In this document: positions 13,005-26,129 of the stretch, in pieces | Layout: each line of letters opens with the position of its first letter | Numbering within the stretch: the first letter of the stretch is position 1 | Source: Bryopsis sp. KO-2023 | Taxonomy: Eukaryota; Chlorophyta; Ulvophyceae; Bryopsidales; Bryopsidaceae | NCBI GenBank assembly: GCA_030272585.1 | Contig: BSYQ01000001.1 | Coordinates: forward strand, 11,299,001 to 11,363,000 | Direction: 5' to 3' | DNA length: 64,000 nt | Made by a program: the position numbers and the translations under genes | Notes under the pieces: generated by a model | Seen by the model: only the letters and a program-made list of their open reading frames with translations | Databases searched by the model: none | What the model was told of the DNA's origin: nothing

Positions 13005-16000
13005 TTACTTTTCTTGCTTCCAGTATTTCCTTGCCCACCTGTGATGTTTTTGCTCTTCTTTGAGGATTTCCACTTGACTTCTCTTGCCACAAGGCTCCCC
13101 CCATATGTAGTTTACCTCAGCATTGCTGCGAGGCGCAGAACACCTGGGTCCTGAAATGCTTACAGGGCATTGTTCTTGGGTGCTCTGATCATCCTTGCAA
13201 GATTTGGACCCCGTCTTTCGATCAGATCCATTTCCGTTCAGCCATCTTCTCCTGAACACCCACAACTCTCGTCTTTTTTTAATATTGTTCCAGTGTTCTG
13301 CTATTGCAGTGAAGCAGGGGGAAAATGTCAAAGGGAAAAAAAAAATCAGAATCTGAAACATCTGCGCCAAGCTTTCACTTTCAAGCACTCCGATTCATCT
13401 CATGGTTATTGTTGTTGTTGCTTTCACCTGACTCGCTCTTCTTCAGATTCCATCTCCTCGAGGCTGGACAAAAGTTCTTTCAATTCAGCCCCCTTTCCAT
13501 TGACCCCTCCAGCCATACATACGTCTTTTCCAATTGACGCCCCCTTTCCAGCCTCGGTTTCATTTTGATCAAACTCACCGATCCTCTGTTCAACACCCAT
13601 CATCCAGTCCTCCATCTTGCCTTCTAAATTGGCCAGCCAGACTTTTAAAGGCTCCACCAAAACTTCAGATTCCATTTCAGCTCTCTCCATCGAGCCCCCA
13701 CAGCCCAATTCTTGAAATTGCTCGAACAGGGTTTTCATTTGGGGAAATGTTTGTGTGTTGTCGTTGGGATGCAGTGGTTTTGAAGGAATCGGATAATTGG
13801 GTTTGGAAGTGTAATGTTGGTGTTGCTTTTGTGCTTGTCGTAGGGCTGGATCTGGAGCGCATTCTTTGTGGGATTTGGAGCTTGGCCCTGCGAAACAAAA
13901 CAAATAAATACTGGGGCTGAATCCGTCTAGTATTTTATCTCATGTCTGGTGCTTTCGACTACAATGTCACAATTGCCAAATCGAATAAAAAAACTATTGC
14001 CCCAGAAGAAGAATCCCTTTACTTTTAAAATGCTTCACTGCAGTGATTCTCACCAGGTCGCCCACTTCTGTTCTTTGTAAAGGATTCCCAAAGGCTGGGG
14101 TCCACATGAGTGCTGTCATTCCATTCCGTCCCCCCCTTGCTTTCGTGCATTTGCGGTCGATCCCAACTGGACTTTTCTTTTCTTTTTCCAACTGCTTGAT
14201 ACTTCTCTTGACGGCTCTTTACTTTCACATTCTCTTTCATGGGCGATCGATACATGGGTGCATGATTTCGGCTGCCATCATCCCCTGAAGCGTGCATACA
14301 CATACCGAAAATATGAACTGATTTGTTATTTTTCAAAGTGTCCAAAGGCCCCGCCAAAATAGCCCGTCCACTCATTGCTCCATTGGTACTGCACTCAATA
14401 ACCATAAACTTTACATGATAATCTGTATGTAATTCTTTTTTTCTTGTATATTATTCAGAAAAGCTATCGATACAGTGAACACATATTTTATTTTTTCTTC
14501 ATCCTTCTGGAATTACAAAGACAACATGGCCTGGGTGGAGTGTGTGTGCACCTGTCTGTCGCTGCCCATTGAATTCCCCTTGCATATTCAATATCTTGAA
14601 AACTTCGGTCAGCCCGTCAATACCAGTTGCAGCTTTGGAGCCCTTTCTTAAGCTTCGAATCCAATCTTTCACGGCCCTTCTCAGAGTGCTCCCAACTAAA
14701 ACGTTGCCTAACACCCCTCCAGCATCCGCCATTTTAGCCAAAAGCAACAATTCATTTGTGGCATCCATTCCTTTGCAGGATTTGAGTACCTCAAAATGGT
14801 CCGGATCATCGCAACTCATATCTTCAACTGCAGGAATCAGTTCAAGACTCTAAAACTCTCCCTTTAAAATGTTACTTCCATATAAATATCCTTATTTATC
14901 AACAATGATGGAAAATGGAATGCATGGAAACCATTGCTTCCTGGCCTTCTTCGGCTAGACGAAGAATGATGATGATGTGTGCCCGATATACACAGACCAT
15001 ATGAGAAGCAAAATAAAAGCAAGGCATTCCTATCAAACATGTGCAAAAACAGAAAAGGTTGGACACAACGCTCAACATTTGTGGTTTAGCTTTTGGATTA
15101 TTTTTGTACCTAATTTGGAATTGCATGACTGAGGCTCCCTGGATTTTTCTTTTTTAGGGATTTCGCTGCCAGCGCCTTTCGCTGTTGCACTTGAACTGGG
15201 AATTTCCTTGCCCATTGAATCAGCCCTCATTTTGATGACAATTTGAGGAGATTGAATGTCTGGCACCTCCAGATTGTGCCCATATGTCACATCTTTGGAA
15301 AGCATCTCGCTGGCAGAAAAGACCAGAAACTCAAATTTTCCTTCTCTTGATAGTCAGTCAAAGAAAACCAGTTGCATTTGTTTCCATTTTTGTGAAACTA
15401 GATTTCTTATCAGCTCCGTGCTGTACAAATCGTATCAAACTGAATAATAATACATGTAAGAACGTACCAAAAATATTCTCAAAATGCTGTTGCCTTCAAC
15501 TTTCCAGTACCTATTTTCAACTTCTGTTTCTTTGACGCTCGTTTTTCGTGATTCGGCCATGGAATCCAACAAAGCTTGGAACACATCCCCTTGTTCTTTC
15601 AGCCTCATTGACTGCTCTTCCATAGTTTCTTGAATTTCAGTCAATCTGGCTTCGATTCGGGGATCCACCCCCCCATCTGTCATGCAATCAACCCCACATC
15701 CATCACGCATATTTTGAAAGCACCCTTGATCTTTGGTTCCCATCAACTTCACTTTCTGTTTGGCATGAGCAGCCACTTGGGCGAATTTTCTTTGGTTTTG
15801 GAAATTTGCATGTCGAGAGGGGATCCCTGCATTCGACTGGAGGGCTGTATGTAAATCCACTGCGTGAACCCAGTCTGGCTTGGGACTCTTTGAGAGGGGT
15901 CTACCCTGAAACGCAGACAAGATTATTGATTGCATCCAGCAACAGATGACGTGTAAATGTCAAATTTTGATGAAACAGGCAAATCCAAATAAAGCATCTT

Positions 16001-16929
16001 ACTCTTGGAAGATACTTTTAAAGATTTGTGATTGGGACTGGTATAAACCAACCCTACCCTGATTGAATTCTCACCCAAGCATCTCTGAGCTGTTTTTCTG
16101 CGGAGTGTGTATCAAAATAGGCTTCGGGCTTTGATCCAGAATATTTTTCCCTATCACTGGCCTCCAGCTTTCGGTAATCCATGCCCTTCAATGCACCCAG
16201 GCTACTGTTGAATTATTAAATTTTCATTCAATGGAAATGTCAGATTTTTCCCGTTTGATATTCCAGCATTGAGAATTGGCCTTCCATCCTTAGACAGTCG
16301 ATCAGAAAACGACAAAAAGTCGGAATGTCAGGAAGGAGTTTACCATTTCTGGCTCTTTCTTGACAACTTTTGCATCCCCATGGAGACAGAACGTGGGTGG
16401 TTGTTTTGGCCTGGCGAAAAACTTTGGAACAAATCCAGTCAAGTTTCTTTCCCTGAAAAGGTGAAGATTCAAGGTTTACATTATTCATTTTTTCCACAGC
16501 AGATGGGTTACACGAGCCTCCCAGTCTTGATGCAACGTACAAAAAAAAGAGATAGGGGAAAATCAACAGCCAACAGAATCGGTTCTCAAAGAGTACTACA
16601 TCCAATCAAAGTGACTCAAACAGCCAGAAAAGGAAGCAAGAAGAAATGTGTAAAGAGCATGTGGAGATCAGAAATTACACCATGCCTGAAATCTACAAGT
16701 ACTGGATGAAAATACATTCTTACCGTTGTGTGTGATTCACTTGAGACTCTCTGTTATCATTTTCTGTTTGGGTTTCAGATTGGTACATCTTAGGATTGTA
16801 TGATTTTTCCCTGAATTTGGCAGCCTCACTGGAGGGTTCATTTTTAGCACTCTGAGTCAATGATTGACATTTAATGCTGTGCTCCTTGAGTCGATGTTGC
16901 AACCAGGCTTCTCTCTCGGCAGGGTCTAT
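13005..16929 (-). CDS. Unrecognised multi-exon protein with coiled-coil segments
   Basis: A chain of exons on the minus strand with good borders. In order: about 16921-16722 (DPAEREAWLQHRLKEHSI onward, donor GTAAGAAT); an exon near 16500-16240 that is uncertain; about 16205-16075 (SLGALKGMDYRKLEASDREK, donor GTGAGA); about 15906-15468 (coiled coil PRIEARLTEIQETMEEQSMR, donor GTACGT); about 15300-15110; about 14840-14555 (helical KMADAGGVLGNVLVGSTLRR); about 14393-14308; about 14292-14058; about 13890-13435 (acidic helical, Met/Glu-rich); and a last exon ending at TAA 13005. The protein looks mostly helical and charged. The first exon is not located and some internal joins are uncertain. It may be a structural or cytoskeletal protein, but I recognise no family. 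Confidence 0.5.
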
Positions 16930-17255
16930 GGCCAAAAAAACTAATGCTTACCCATGCAGAAACAGTGCAATACATACGAAAAATGAAATTAACTGAGAAC
17001 TTCAATACACAAAGCAAGGAACCTAATAAGAAATTACAACATTGAGGAAAATACGTTTTGAAGAGACGTCAGAAATCGTCTTTCAGCATTGAGCCTGCAA
17101 CGTGAGGGCTGCTCGAATGTGCACAGATAGCCGTGAATTGGGGTGCGTCTAATCCTTGTTTTATTCAAAAACCTTGGCTACCTCTCGTTAGCCTGACGTC
17201 TCCATACTCTGATGCAAGGTCAGCCAGAAGGCCACGATCGGCCAAAACCTGAGAA

Positions 17256-17420
17256 ATGTTCATCAACGACGATATCTTGAACGACGCTGAATTCAGTGTT
17301 TTGCGTCCGTTTATTCCTACCAAATCGGCTGATTCTCAGCCGTCAGCTTCCGCGAAATCGTCAGACACTGAGGCACTCGCATCAGTATTCCTCCCTTGCA
17401 AGGGGCTGAGGTTCTGTTAA
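17256..17420 (+). CDS. Short open frame beside the Mutator insertion, possible gene start
   Basis: ATG to TAA, 54 residues, beginning MFINDDILNDAEFSVLRPFI, with a balanced composition unlike the surrounding low-complexity sequence. It ends 63 bp before the Mutator-like element. It could be the first exon of a host gene or a chance frame. No homologue recognised. Confidence 0.2.
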   Translation: MFINDDILNDAEFSVLRPFIPTKSADSQPSASAKSSDTEALASVFLPCKGLRFC

Positions 17421-17482
17421 TAGAAAGAGCTGGGTCCAAAATTGGGCATGCAATCGGACCCCACGTGGGTCCCATCGTCCCC

Positions 17483-17820
17483 GCCCTCCCGTAATTCTAG
17501 CCCCTGCTGACTGGAGTTGTGTCAACTGCATTGCCGACGTCAGCATTCCCAACTTGGGCGATCTGAGACCCGCGCCTCTGGACAACTCCCACACGTCTCG
17601 ACGACTCCTGTCCTGTTCTGTTCCTTTCTGTTCCTTTCTGTTCCGTACGATCCAGACCGATGACCAGGTCGCCATCGCCGTTAAAGCCACCGCGACCCGT
17701 CAACTCGCTGTGCGGTTTGCAACAGATACGTATGTTTTACAGTTTTCTTTTCGACCAGATCGCTGAGATTGGAGTCGACGTGAGGAACGTTTCGTTTCCT
17801 ATTTCGTTGAACGATGTGGA
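17483..17820 (+). repeat. MULE left terminal inverted repeat
   Basis: Matches, in reverse complement, about 30815-31118. Similarity is continuous but imperfect, with an extra run of TTCTGTTCC repeats near 17610-17645 on this side only. The outermost 22 bp agree with the other end. Confidence 0.82.
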
Positions 17821-18763
17821 ACAATTTTTGTGGAGTACACCGTTGCTTCTGTGGGTTGCAATACTTTGGGTTTCCTCTCTAAAGTAACAAAAAGTTGAAG
17901 ATGAGCATTGGGTTTCCTCTCTGACGTGACAAAAAGTTGAGGATGAAATGAGCATGAAATCGGTGAAGTATAACAACTATGTCAAAATCAGTGTGTGGGC
18001 AGATCAATGAAAACTAGTAATTAAAAAATAGAAAGTTCGACCCAATGAAGTCTACTCCTCTCCTGTTCTCCTTCTTTTCTGTTCTTTCAGGCTAGCCTCA
18101 CGAACTTCAGCCATGAGTGGCAGCTTGGGTCTCTTGCTAACATTTGACCGGAAGGGTTCGACCCGCAACTGATTCTGTTCCTTTTTCTTCATCCTGTTGC
18201 TCCCCCTTTCAAAAAAAGGCTTCAGTCTCTTCAATGACCAGCCATTTTCATCTTCCCTTCTCACGAGCGTATTAGGTTTGTGATGCTGCCCCTTCGCCTG
18301 CAACTGTTTTATCCCTTCTAGTACCTTTTTCAGAGATGCCGATACAAAGCCATCCACCAATTGATCATTTGCTTCTATCATTTTTTCCTGCACCTGTTCC
18401 CACAGTTTTAAATTTGATTTGTGCCGGACATCAGTGTTCCTTGTGGTATCTTGGTCAGGGGCTGAGTTCTCATCAGGAAATTCTGGTGCCTCGTGTCCCC
18501 CCTTGGTGCTGGATTCGTGTCGAAGGTCAGCAAGGCATTCCGGTGCTATTTCCTCACTGTTGTCCAAATTCTCTGGCGACTGACTTGGTCCAGCAGGAGT
18601 AGTATCATCAATCTCTGTATCGAGCATATTCGCTCCAACACCACAGTTTGCCGAGGAAAATCGAAACTTCGATAAAATGCTTTCCTCCTCTACCCCCAGA
18701 TTTAGAAGAAGTCTTAATACATGTTTGCAAACATTATTTTGCATCCCTTCGTGGCATGAGCAC

Positions 18764-19412
18764 TGTAACGACTCTGCCCCTGCAGATCGCTTTTTCTGCT
18801 TCAATACACTGAAGACTGCGACCCTGCCGGTCTGCCAGTCTGAACTGCCGTTCTATTGAACGACCATGGGAGAGACACTTGAACCTAGCAAGGTTCAAGG
18901 GCGAGATCAGGTTCCAAACTAAGGTTAGGTTAAGTTACAAGAATGTCCAAGCCCCCACAACTTATACCGTTTCTGCCAACCCTGATCCAAACTGATCCTA
19001 AGCCATAACATCAGTCTGCATCAGTATTGCAGACCATCAAACTGCCAAGTCCCTTTCAGTCCCTTCCATGACATGCAGCCTCAGACACCTTGCAGGGTAC
19101 TGCGGTTCTGAGTCTGCCACCTAAGACCTTCTAGAACTTCCTGCCTGCCAGCTCTGCAGCCCACGTTCTGCAGCGCTGTCAGCACCTGTCTGTCGTCAGC
19201 CAACCTGTCCGCCCGACTACTCTGCCACTTCGTCAGTCTACCAATTTGCTGACTACCAGTCTATCAGTCTGCAGGTCTAAAGGACCTGAACCATTCTTGC
19301 TTCTTCAGAATCATAGCAGTCAACCTGCAGCCTAATCTGTCAGCCCAATCACTGCCAGTCTGCAAGCCTGCAGGTCTGCCTGAATCTCCTTTGATTCTGC
19401 CGAATCCTTACA
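18764..19412 (-). repeat. LARD 3' LTR (in element orientation)
   Basis: 649 bp, TG to CA ends. No mismatch to 27294-27942 was seen on line-by-line comparison. The plus-strand reading is rich in CTGCC, CTGCAG and GTCTG words. Confidence 0.88.
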
Positions 19413-19424
19413 TTCCTCCCCATC
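19413..19424 (-). other. LARD polypurine tract
   Basis: GATGGGGAGGAA on the minus strand, directly abutting the 3' LTR. The same tract precedes the LTR ending at 35941, and a variant precedes the one ending at 34811. Confidence 0.7.
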
Positions 19425-22400
19425 TAGTTGGCAGTAGTCCCTTACTGCCCTAAGAGAACGATAACAACCTTGTCCCTTGGATTTCAAACACCCAAAGAAA
19501 CTTCTGCCTCAAAGTTCAGTTTGAAAAGTTGCTATCCCATCTTGCCAACTGCCAAACACCTTTTGGAAGGACTGACCACTGAAAATATCTTTTCGAAAAA
19601 TTGCAAAATAAAGTATAGCCTCTTTCTCAACATTCTGATGTGTACCTTTGAATTGCCTAGAAAACTGCTCAGAAAAATCCCAATAACACAAACAAGAAAC
19701 CCGAATGAACTTCTCTTTCGGAATTGTACTGTGCTACTGAACAAAATTCAATTCCTTTCTGCAGCCTGTTAACTCAACAGATTTTTATTTTGACCATAAG
19801 AAAATCCAACAGAAAAATAGCAAAAATCTGCTGCAGCTTTCAGAGTCTCAGCAATTCACTTTTCTGCCTTCTTTAAGATAAGAATGTTGCTATTCTGCTC
19901 AAATATTTTGCAACTACCCAAACTTCTGAAACTTCATGTTGCCCCATAATTTCAAAAGCAACATGTGCATATTGAAAACCTGCAAACTGCCACTACCACA
20001 ATCTGCAAATTCTCTGCAACTACTGCCACAGTCTGCAACCCAGCAAACTGGTGCTGCCACAATCCAAAACTCTACAAACTGTTGCTGCCAAAATTTGCAA
20101 CTCAGCAAAATACCACTTTCACAATATGCAAACTGTCTTGGAGTAAAGAAGAAGGTTGAATGACTGAAGTTCTGTCTCCCAAAAGAAGTTTCCAACCTTT
20201 TGATAACCAAGAGATCACCAGTCACTCCAGCAGCTCCTCAGAGTTGAAGCTCCTTGCTGCATAGTGAGCTGCCACATGTCTCCACCAAGTTAGCCTTCCG
20301 CATAGCAATGAAAAGCGAGCGATAGGATCTTGCAACAACAAGTCTCCAGATGTTCTTCAATGAAGAAGTGAGCTTGCTCCTCAATTTTTCCCTGAAGCAT
20401 GCTCCCTTCTGTTCCTGCTTCCTCTCTCCTGAGTCATGAATGTTCAGAGTACCTACAGATTGATTGCATTAATTGTTCCCGAGTTCTTCCATGCCTTCTC
20501 CGGTTTTCCCATATATGAATCTATACAAACCAGAGTATATGAAAACCCAGAAACTCCACTTGGCCTATCCTGACTTAATGAAATCAACCCTTTCTTTCAA
20601 CCAACAAGACTTCACTCAGTGACATTTCCTTTTTCTTTTGAACTCTGCTGCTCAAATAAATATCCTACAACTGAGTGCTGAAAGAATCCATACCAATGTA
20701 CCCTCTGAAATTCAGTAACCTCAAGTGAGCACCAATCCAACTGACTCAATCAATGGTCCTGCAAACTTCTGTAAATTCCAAACCAACTAAATCCACAGCA
20801 AAATATGTGTCACGTACCAGAATATTTCAGTCCACCAGAAACACCCTTGCTAGACTGCAAATGTTTTAATTCTGCATCGTCCCAAAGTAGTGAACTATGC
20901 CTAGTTGCCTAATCCACTCTGCAAGAATAGTAGAACTGAAAACACATATTTACTGACCACCAAGATATTGCAAACACTATCCATCAATTCCCATCAGCTC
21001 TGAAAGAGTACTACTAACAACCTCTTCCTTTCCTTAGAAACCTTGATGAAAACATGTGTCTCTTTGCAACACCTACTGAAATAAATGCAATTTTGGAAAA
21101 ACAAAAACGAAACGCATCGGTTCAACCGAGGCCTCCTCCCCATCTGAAATGGAGCTTGTCCTCAAGCAAAACCATGCAACCATGCAAAACCATATCACTG
21201 TCCGAGCTACAGAAAGTTGAGCTGTTCGGAGCAGCCAAAATAACCCCAAACAACTGAACAAACTACAGAAAACAAGCCCTGAAAAACTGAAGGCCTGAAT
21301 TTGCTCTGCCAAAGTCAGAATAATCTGCTGCCCCAGATTGTAACCAAATGTTCAGTTCTCAACCTTTCTGATATATTTTGTCCTCACACAAATATACACC
21401 AACTACGCCACCAAAGATCAAAGCTATTTCTGATTCATTGACTAGAAAAGAAATAGAAAAGAAAGAAAACACAGAAAATTTTGCAGCCCTGCAAAGTATA
21501 CCTGCAGCTAACAGGTTCTGCACCTGCAATTTACCAACTGCCCATAACAAATTTCCAGATTTGTCAGCAAAAATTTTCACAGTTCCTTGTGTTTCTTTGT
21601 ATGTAAAGCTGAACCTGACCATTGAATGTCATAACCTTCAGCTCCTGATCTTTGACACCATGCTATTCATGCATCAAGTTCAAACACTAGCCCATTGTGT
21701 TTACTAGTACATCGTCATGAAGTAAAAGAGTTGCCAACTCATGCTACTTCATGTATAACCACTGCAAACAAACTCAAGAAGAAATCCACCTGAAAATCTG
21801 AATCCTGCCTGAAAATCTGAGAAAACCGTTCTTTTCTTTTCTCTAACTCTGCTGATTTCCACTGATTCAAACACCAAATCAGAGATAGATCTTCAGAAAC
21901 TGAAAATCCTTTTGCTTTTCCTTCTGAGCTTTATATTTCTCACAATAATATTTGAACTACCGCTGGTCCATGTATATTTAGACTTCTCAAAGAAATCAGA
22001 AATATAGACTTCACCCCTGATTTTCTTCCTTGATCTCCTGAAAATCTGCAACTCAAACCAGATCTAATGTATCGAATCAAAATAAAACATTTTTCCAGAT
22101 TTCAGTCACTGCCAATTAAGTCCAAAAGTGACTGCAACAATACCAAGTTCTGTCACTGAAAATTGCTATCTCTGATGCACTTTGGCACAATCATAAGTTT
22201 TCTAGGGAACCCTGAATGTCCCTCAGAAATGTTTCAGCTCAACAATCAGTCTATGGACCTGTAAAAATAGAAATCAGAGTCCTCCTTTCAAGCAAAAACT
22301 GCAACTCCATCTGCAGTCTGAAATAGAGCCCAAATCTCTCATTTCCAAGCCCTTCAAGTGTTGTAATTCTGCCACTGATTTACCAAACTAATTTCCATAT

Positions 22401-22834
22401 TCAAAACTGAAATGAAAGCTCTTTTGTAGGTTTCTGTATCTGCCCTTTTCAATCAACCATACTCAAGGCAGCAAATACTAACACCACAAAGATAAATCTC
22501 ACAATGCATCAGATATTTTTCTAAACCAATACTCTGATCCTCTTTCCTCTAGAGCTGAGGTCTCTTCACACTCTGCAACTCCTAGAAAAGATCATTGTAT
22601 TTTCCTTCGACTCAACTACATTCCTTCATCAATCTAAAAAGGTGATATCAGATGCAGCTCACATGTTACTGCATCCACTGAAAATTTCTCTAGCCAATTT
22701 CAGAATCCTAGCTAGCTTCTAGTTTGTAGGCGAGATGTAGCTATTCTGATTCTACATCCACGCCTATCGTATAAACAATTTTTCTCCACGTCATGAAATC
22801 ACCGACAATCAAAAGTTCAGTTCCTTCTCAAAAC

Positions 22835-23032
22835 ATCAATCGCACGCCGTACACAATCTGCCTGGCATGTATTCTCATTTCAGCCGCACGCCGCACACGG
22901 CCTGCCTGGCATGTCCACTGCACTTCCTTAAAGATCAATCGCACGCCGTACACAATCTGCCTGGCATGTATTCTCATTTCAGCCGCACGCCGCACACGGC
23001 CTGCCTGGCATGTACACTTCACTTCGAAGTTT
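22835..23032. repeat. 99-bp tandem duplication in LARD interior
   Basis: Two nearly identical 99-bp units start at 22835 and 22934. Each is built of two related halves carrying GCACGCCG, CACA and CTGCCTGGCATGT, so the tract is a duplication of an older duplication. Confidence 0.8.
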
Positions 23033-26000
23033 AGACTATGTCCTTTAAAGTAGACTTCATTAGGTCTACCCAGCCCATAACTCCTCGCTCACAAAAACAA
23101 ATCTGATGTGCCTGCAGAACACATCATGCAGGTCAGGTGTGGCCCCACATGACCACACACCCCCTGCCTCCGAGAGCTGAGCAGTCGTGGCTACACTCGG
23201 CCCAACAACCCCCTCAAGCTCAGAATCCTCCTCCAAAAATTCTGTAAGTCAGTACTCCCCGCACTGCACTTCAGAACTTTTCTCTGAAAAGTCTGCAGAT
23301 CACTACCTCCGGCAGTGCACCTTCAGCACTTTTCCCCAAAAAATCTGCAGACGCTGCGACTCCTCGCCCAGCATCCACCAACTCACAGTCTGCAGGTCCC
23401 ACGCGTCGCCTAGTGGGTACCTCCTGCAACACTGCTCACCTTCTCCTCAAGGTCTCCAGAATTCCCTGCACCAGTGTCCTTGCCCGGACCACCACCTGCA
23501 GAAATTCCATCCACCAGACTTACACACTTCTCCGTAGTTGCGGCTGCACCGGCACTCCAACTTCGGAATGGACTCCGCGCCCATAGGCTACCCTCCCCTG
23601 AGGTAACACCCTGTGTGAGTGGCTACGCCGGCCTTCTCACACTCCACTTCTGTCCTCCTTCGCCTCTTTTCTCACTCCTGCAAGTCCTCCCTGGACTTCC
23701 ATCCCCGCGAAAACTTGGGGCTGAGCAACTTTCTTGAGGGATGCTGATCTTAGCTTCCCCGCTCAGTTGTCCTACATGAGTGTATGCTTCCCATGGCACT
23801 CCACTCATGCACCATCTCCTCAGATGTAGCTACACATGGCTTTTCATCTGCAAGAGATATCTGCAAGTCTTGCTCTCTTTTTCTCACTTCACAACCCATA
23901 AGCACCACCTGGTGCTATCACCTTAAACTCTTTCCTTTGTTTTCTCTTTTCAACTTGTACTCTTCTCGTAAAAAGCACCTAACTATAATGTGGTTGCACA
24001 AGGATATAAAATCTGCCACATTTCACTTTCCTTCTTTTTCCTCCTGTTTTTACTTTAATAAATCAGCAAAATACTGAGTGCACCTCTTTCTTTTGTCACA
24101 ACAAACCACTAAGTATATTATGGCAGTCCAAACACAAAATCTGTCATAGTTTCTTTGTGTAAAGAATGCCTAAAAACTTCAGGTGACTTCAGCATATCAC
24201 TAATATACTTTCTGCTTCCAACAGGATAGAAACTCTACCAAAATAATTATCAGAAATATACTCCCTTTGAAAATCAGCCACCACTCTTCATCTAAATGAA
24301 AAAGGAAGAACAGAACTATACCAAACAAGCAAAGAAAACTTCTTGCTGTTCAGCCATCTGCCCTATAGTCTGCTGCACTTTTTCTATGCCTTAAGAGTAC
24401 CACTGCTAATTCAATAGCTGTCCTCAAATTTTCTGGAAACCTGAATAAACTTCCAGAATGAGATATATCCTGAAAACCTATTTTCCAACACCTCAAAGAC
24501 AAATAACCAAGAGTGTAACCAGAAATTTCTTTTCTCTAAGACCAAGCTTCTTCAACCAACTCTGCTACCACCAAAGTCTTGTTGAAATAAAAACCTAAGT
24601 ACTGAGAAAATGCTGCCATCAACCAATGAAAATACCCTCTTAATCAATGGGTAGGATGTGACTGCTTTGACACTTCAACCTCCCCATCTGATTTCTTTTC
24701 TCTTTGAAAGACAATCAGTATTTTCGAACAGCTTAATTTCCAGAATTTCCCTAGACTACCTTTGAAAATTCAGTCTCTAACAATACTACCACAATTGAGT
24801 ATTGTTCCCTTCCAGAAAATTCTCTAATCACTAGCAAATGTTTTCTGCTCAATAAGGGGCATCCTTGAACAAAATAATCTGCCCTCATAGCAATGTATCC
24901 GACTGAAAACTTTCTGCTAGCGGAAAATAGAAGATGTCCTATTTCAGAACACCCATAATAGAAGAAAAGATCAGCTACTGCTGTACCAAACATTTCTTCA
25001 CTTCACCACTATCACTCAGCCTACTAAAGAAGAGTTCCATGGACCTATTGGTCCCTTCAAAAATCTACATCTTTTCCTGACCTGAAAAGCAAGGCTGCCA
25101 CAGAAAAATACCTTGCCAATACATCTAATATCTGCCCTGCCAACAACAGAAAATGATCTGCCACTGATCTATAAAAAGACTGATATTCTGTCATTTGTCC
25201 CACCAAACAACAGAAAATAATCTGCCACTAGTCTATTATAGAACGAAAACTTCATGTCATTGACATTCTTCTGAGAATAACCTGCCACTGGTCTATTCAG
25301 AAATCAGAGCAATATACCATAGGGTCCATCAAGAAAAAGACAAGACAACCCTTCCACAGAAACACAAACACTATACCTCAACTGACCAATAGAGTAGAAC
25401 TGAAAAGTGCCTTAGCTTTCTGCAAGCAACTCTAAAATAAGTTCTGACCTTCAGTTCTCCTCATTTCAAGTTCAGAAACGACTCTGAAAAATTCCCTCAA
25501 GCTATTGTGCAATCACTGAAACACCTGTAAATGTTCCCACAATCACAATCAGCCTTAATGTGGCAAGTGACCCTGATGTACAAACATCCAAAATATGTAT
25601 GCACAATCACATCAGAGCTGACCTGACCTGCCACTGAAACCAAGAATTTTTCCACTGCAATCTTCCATACTCTGAAATGATGAGTCAACCACTACTGCTC
25701 AATCCAACTGAGCCAAGGATAACTCTCCACTAAAGACGCACAAATCCAAGCAAACAAGGAGGAACTTCTGATCAGAAAAATCCGAACTTCTGACCAACAA
25801 AGCTGTCAAATATCACCACCAGACTTTTCAAACAATAAATCAAAACTTCCCTGAAAAATCTGCATGGTCTCAAAGACTCTTTCCAGAATTTTCCCCACTA
25901 ACTTGTGATCAATCAAAGCCTTTCAAAACATCTCCCTCACTTCAGCCTGAAAATTTGACTGCAACTCTGAAATCCTTTATAAAGTGATCAAACATCTTTT

Positions 26001-26129
26001 CCAGAATGTGTACTGCAATCAGAAGATCATAGATCACCTGATCCTGAAATCAATCTGAAGCTCACTACTTCTAAAGTCACTTCAATCAACCAACGAAATG
26101 ATCAGATCACTCAAATGTAACCCTGCAAG

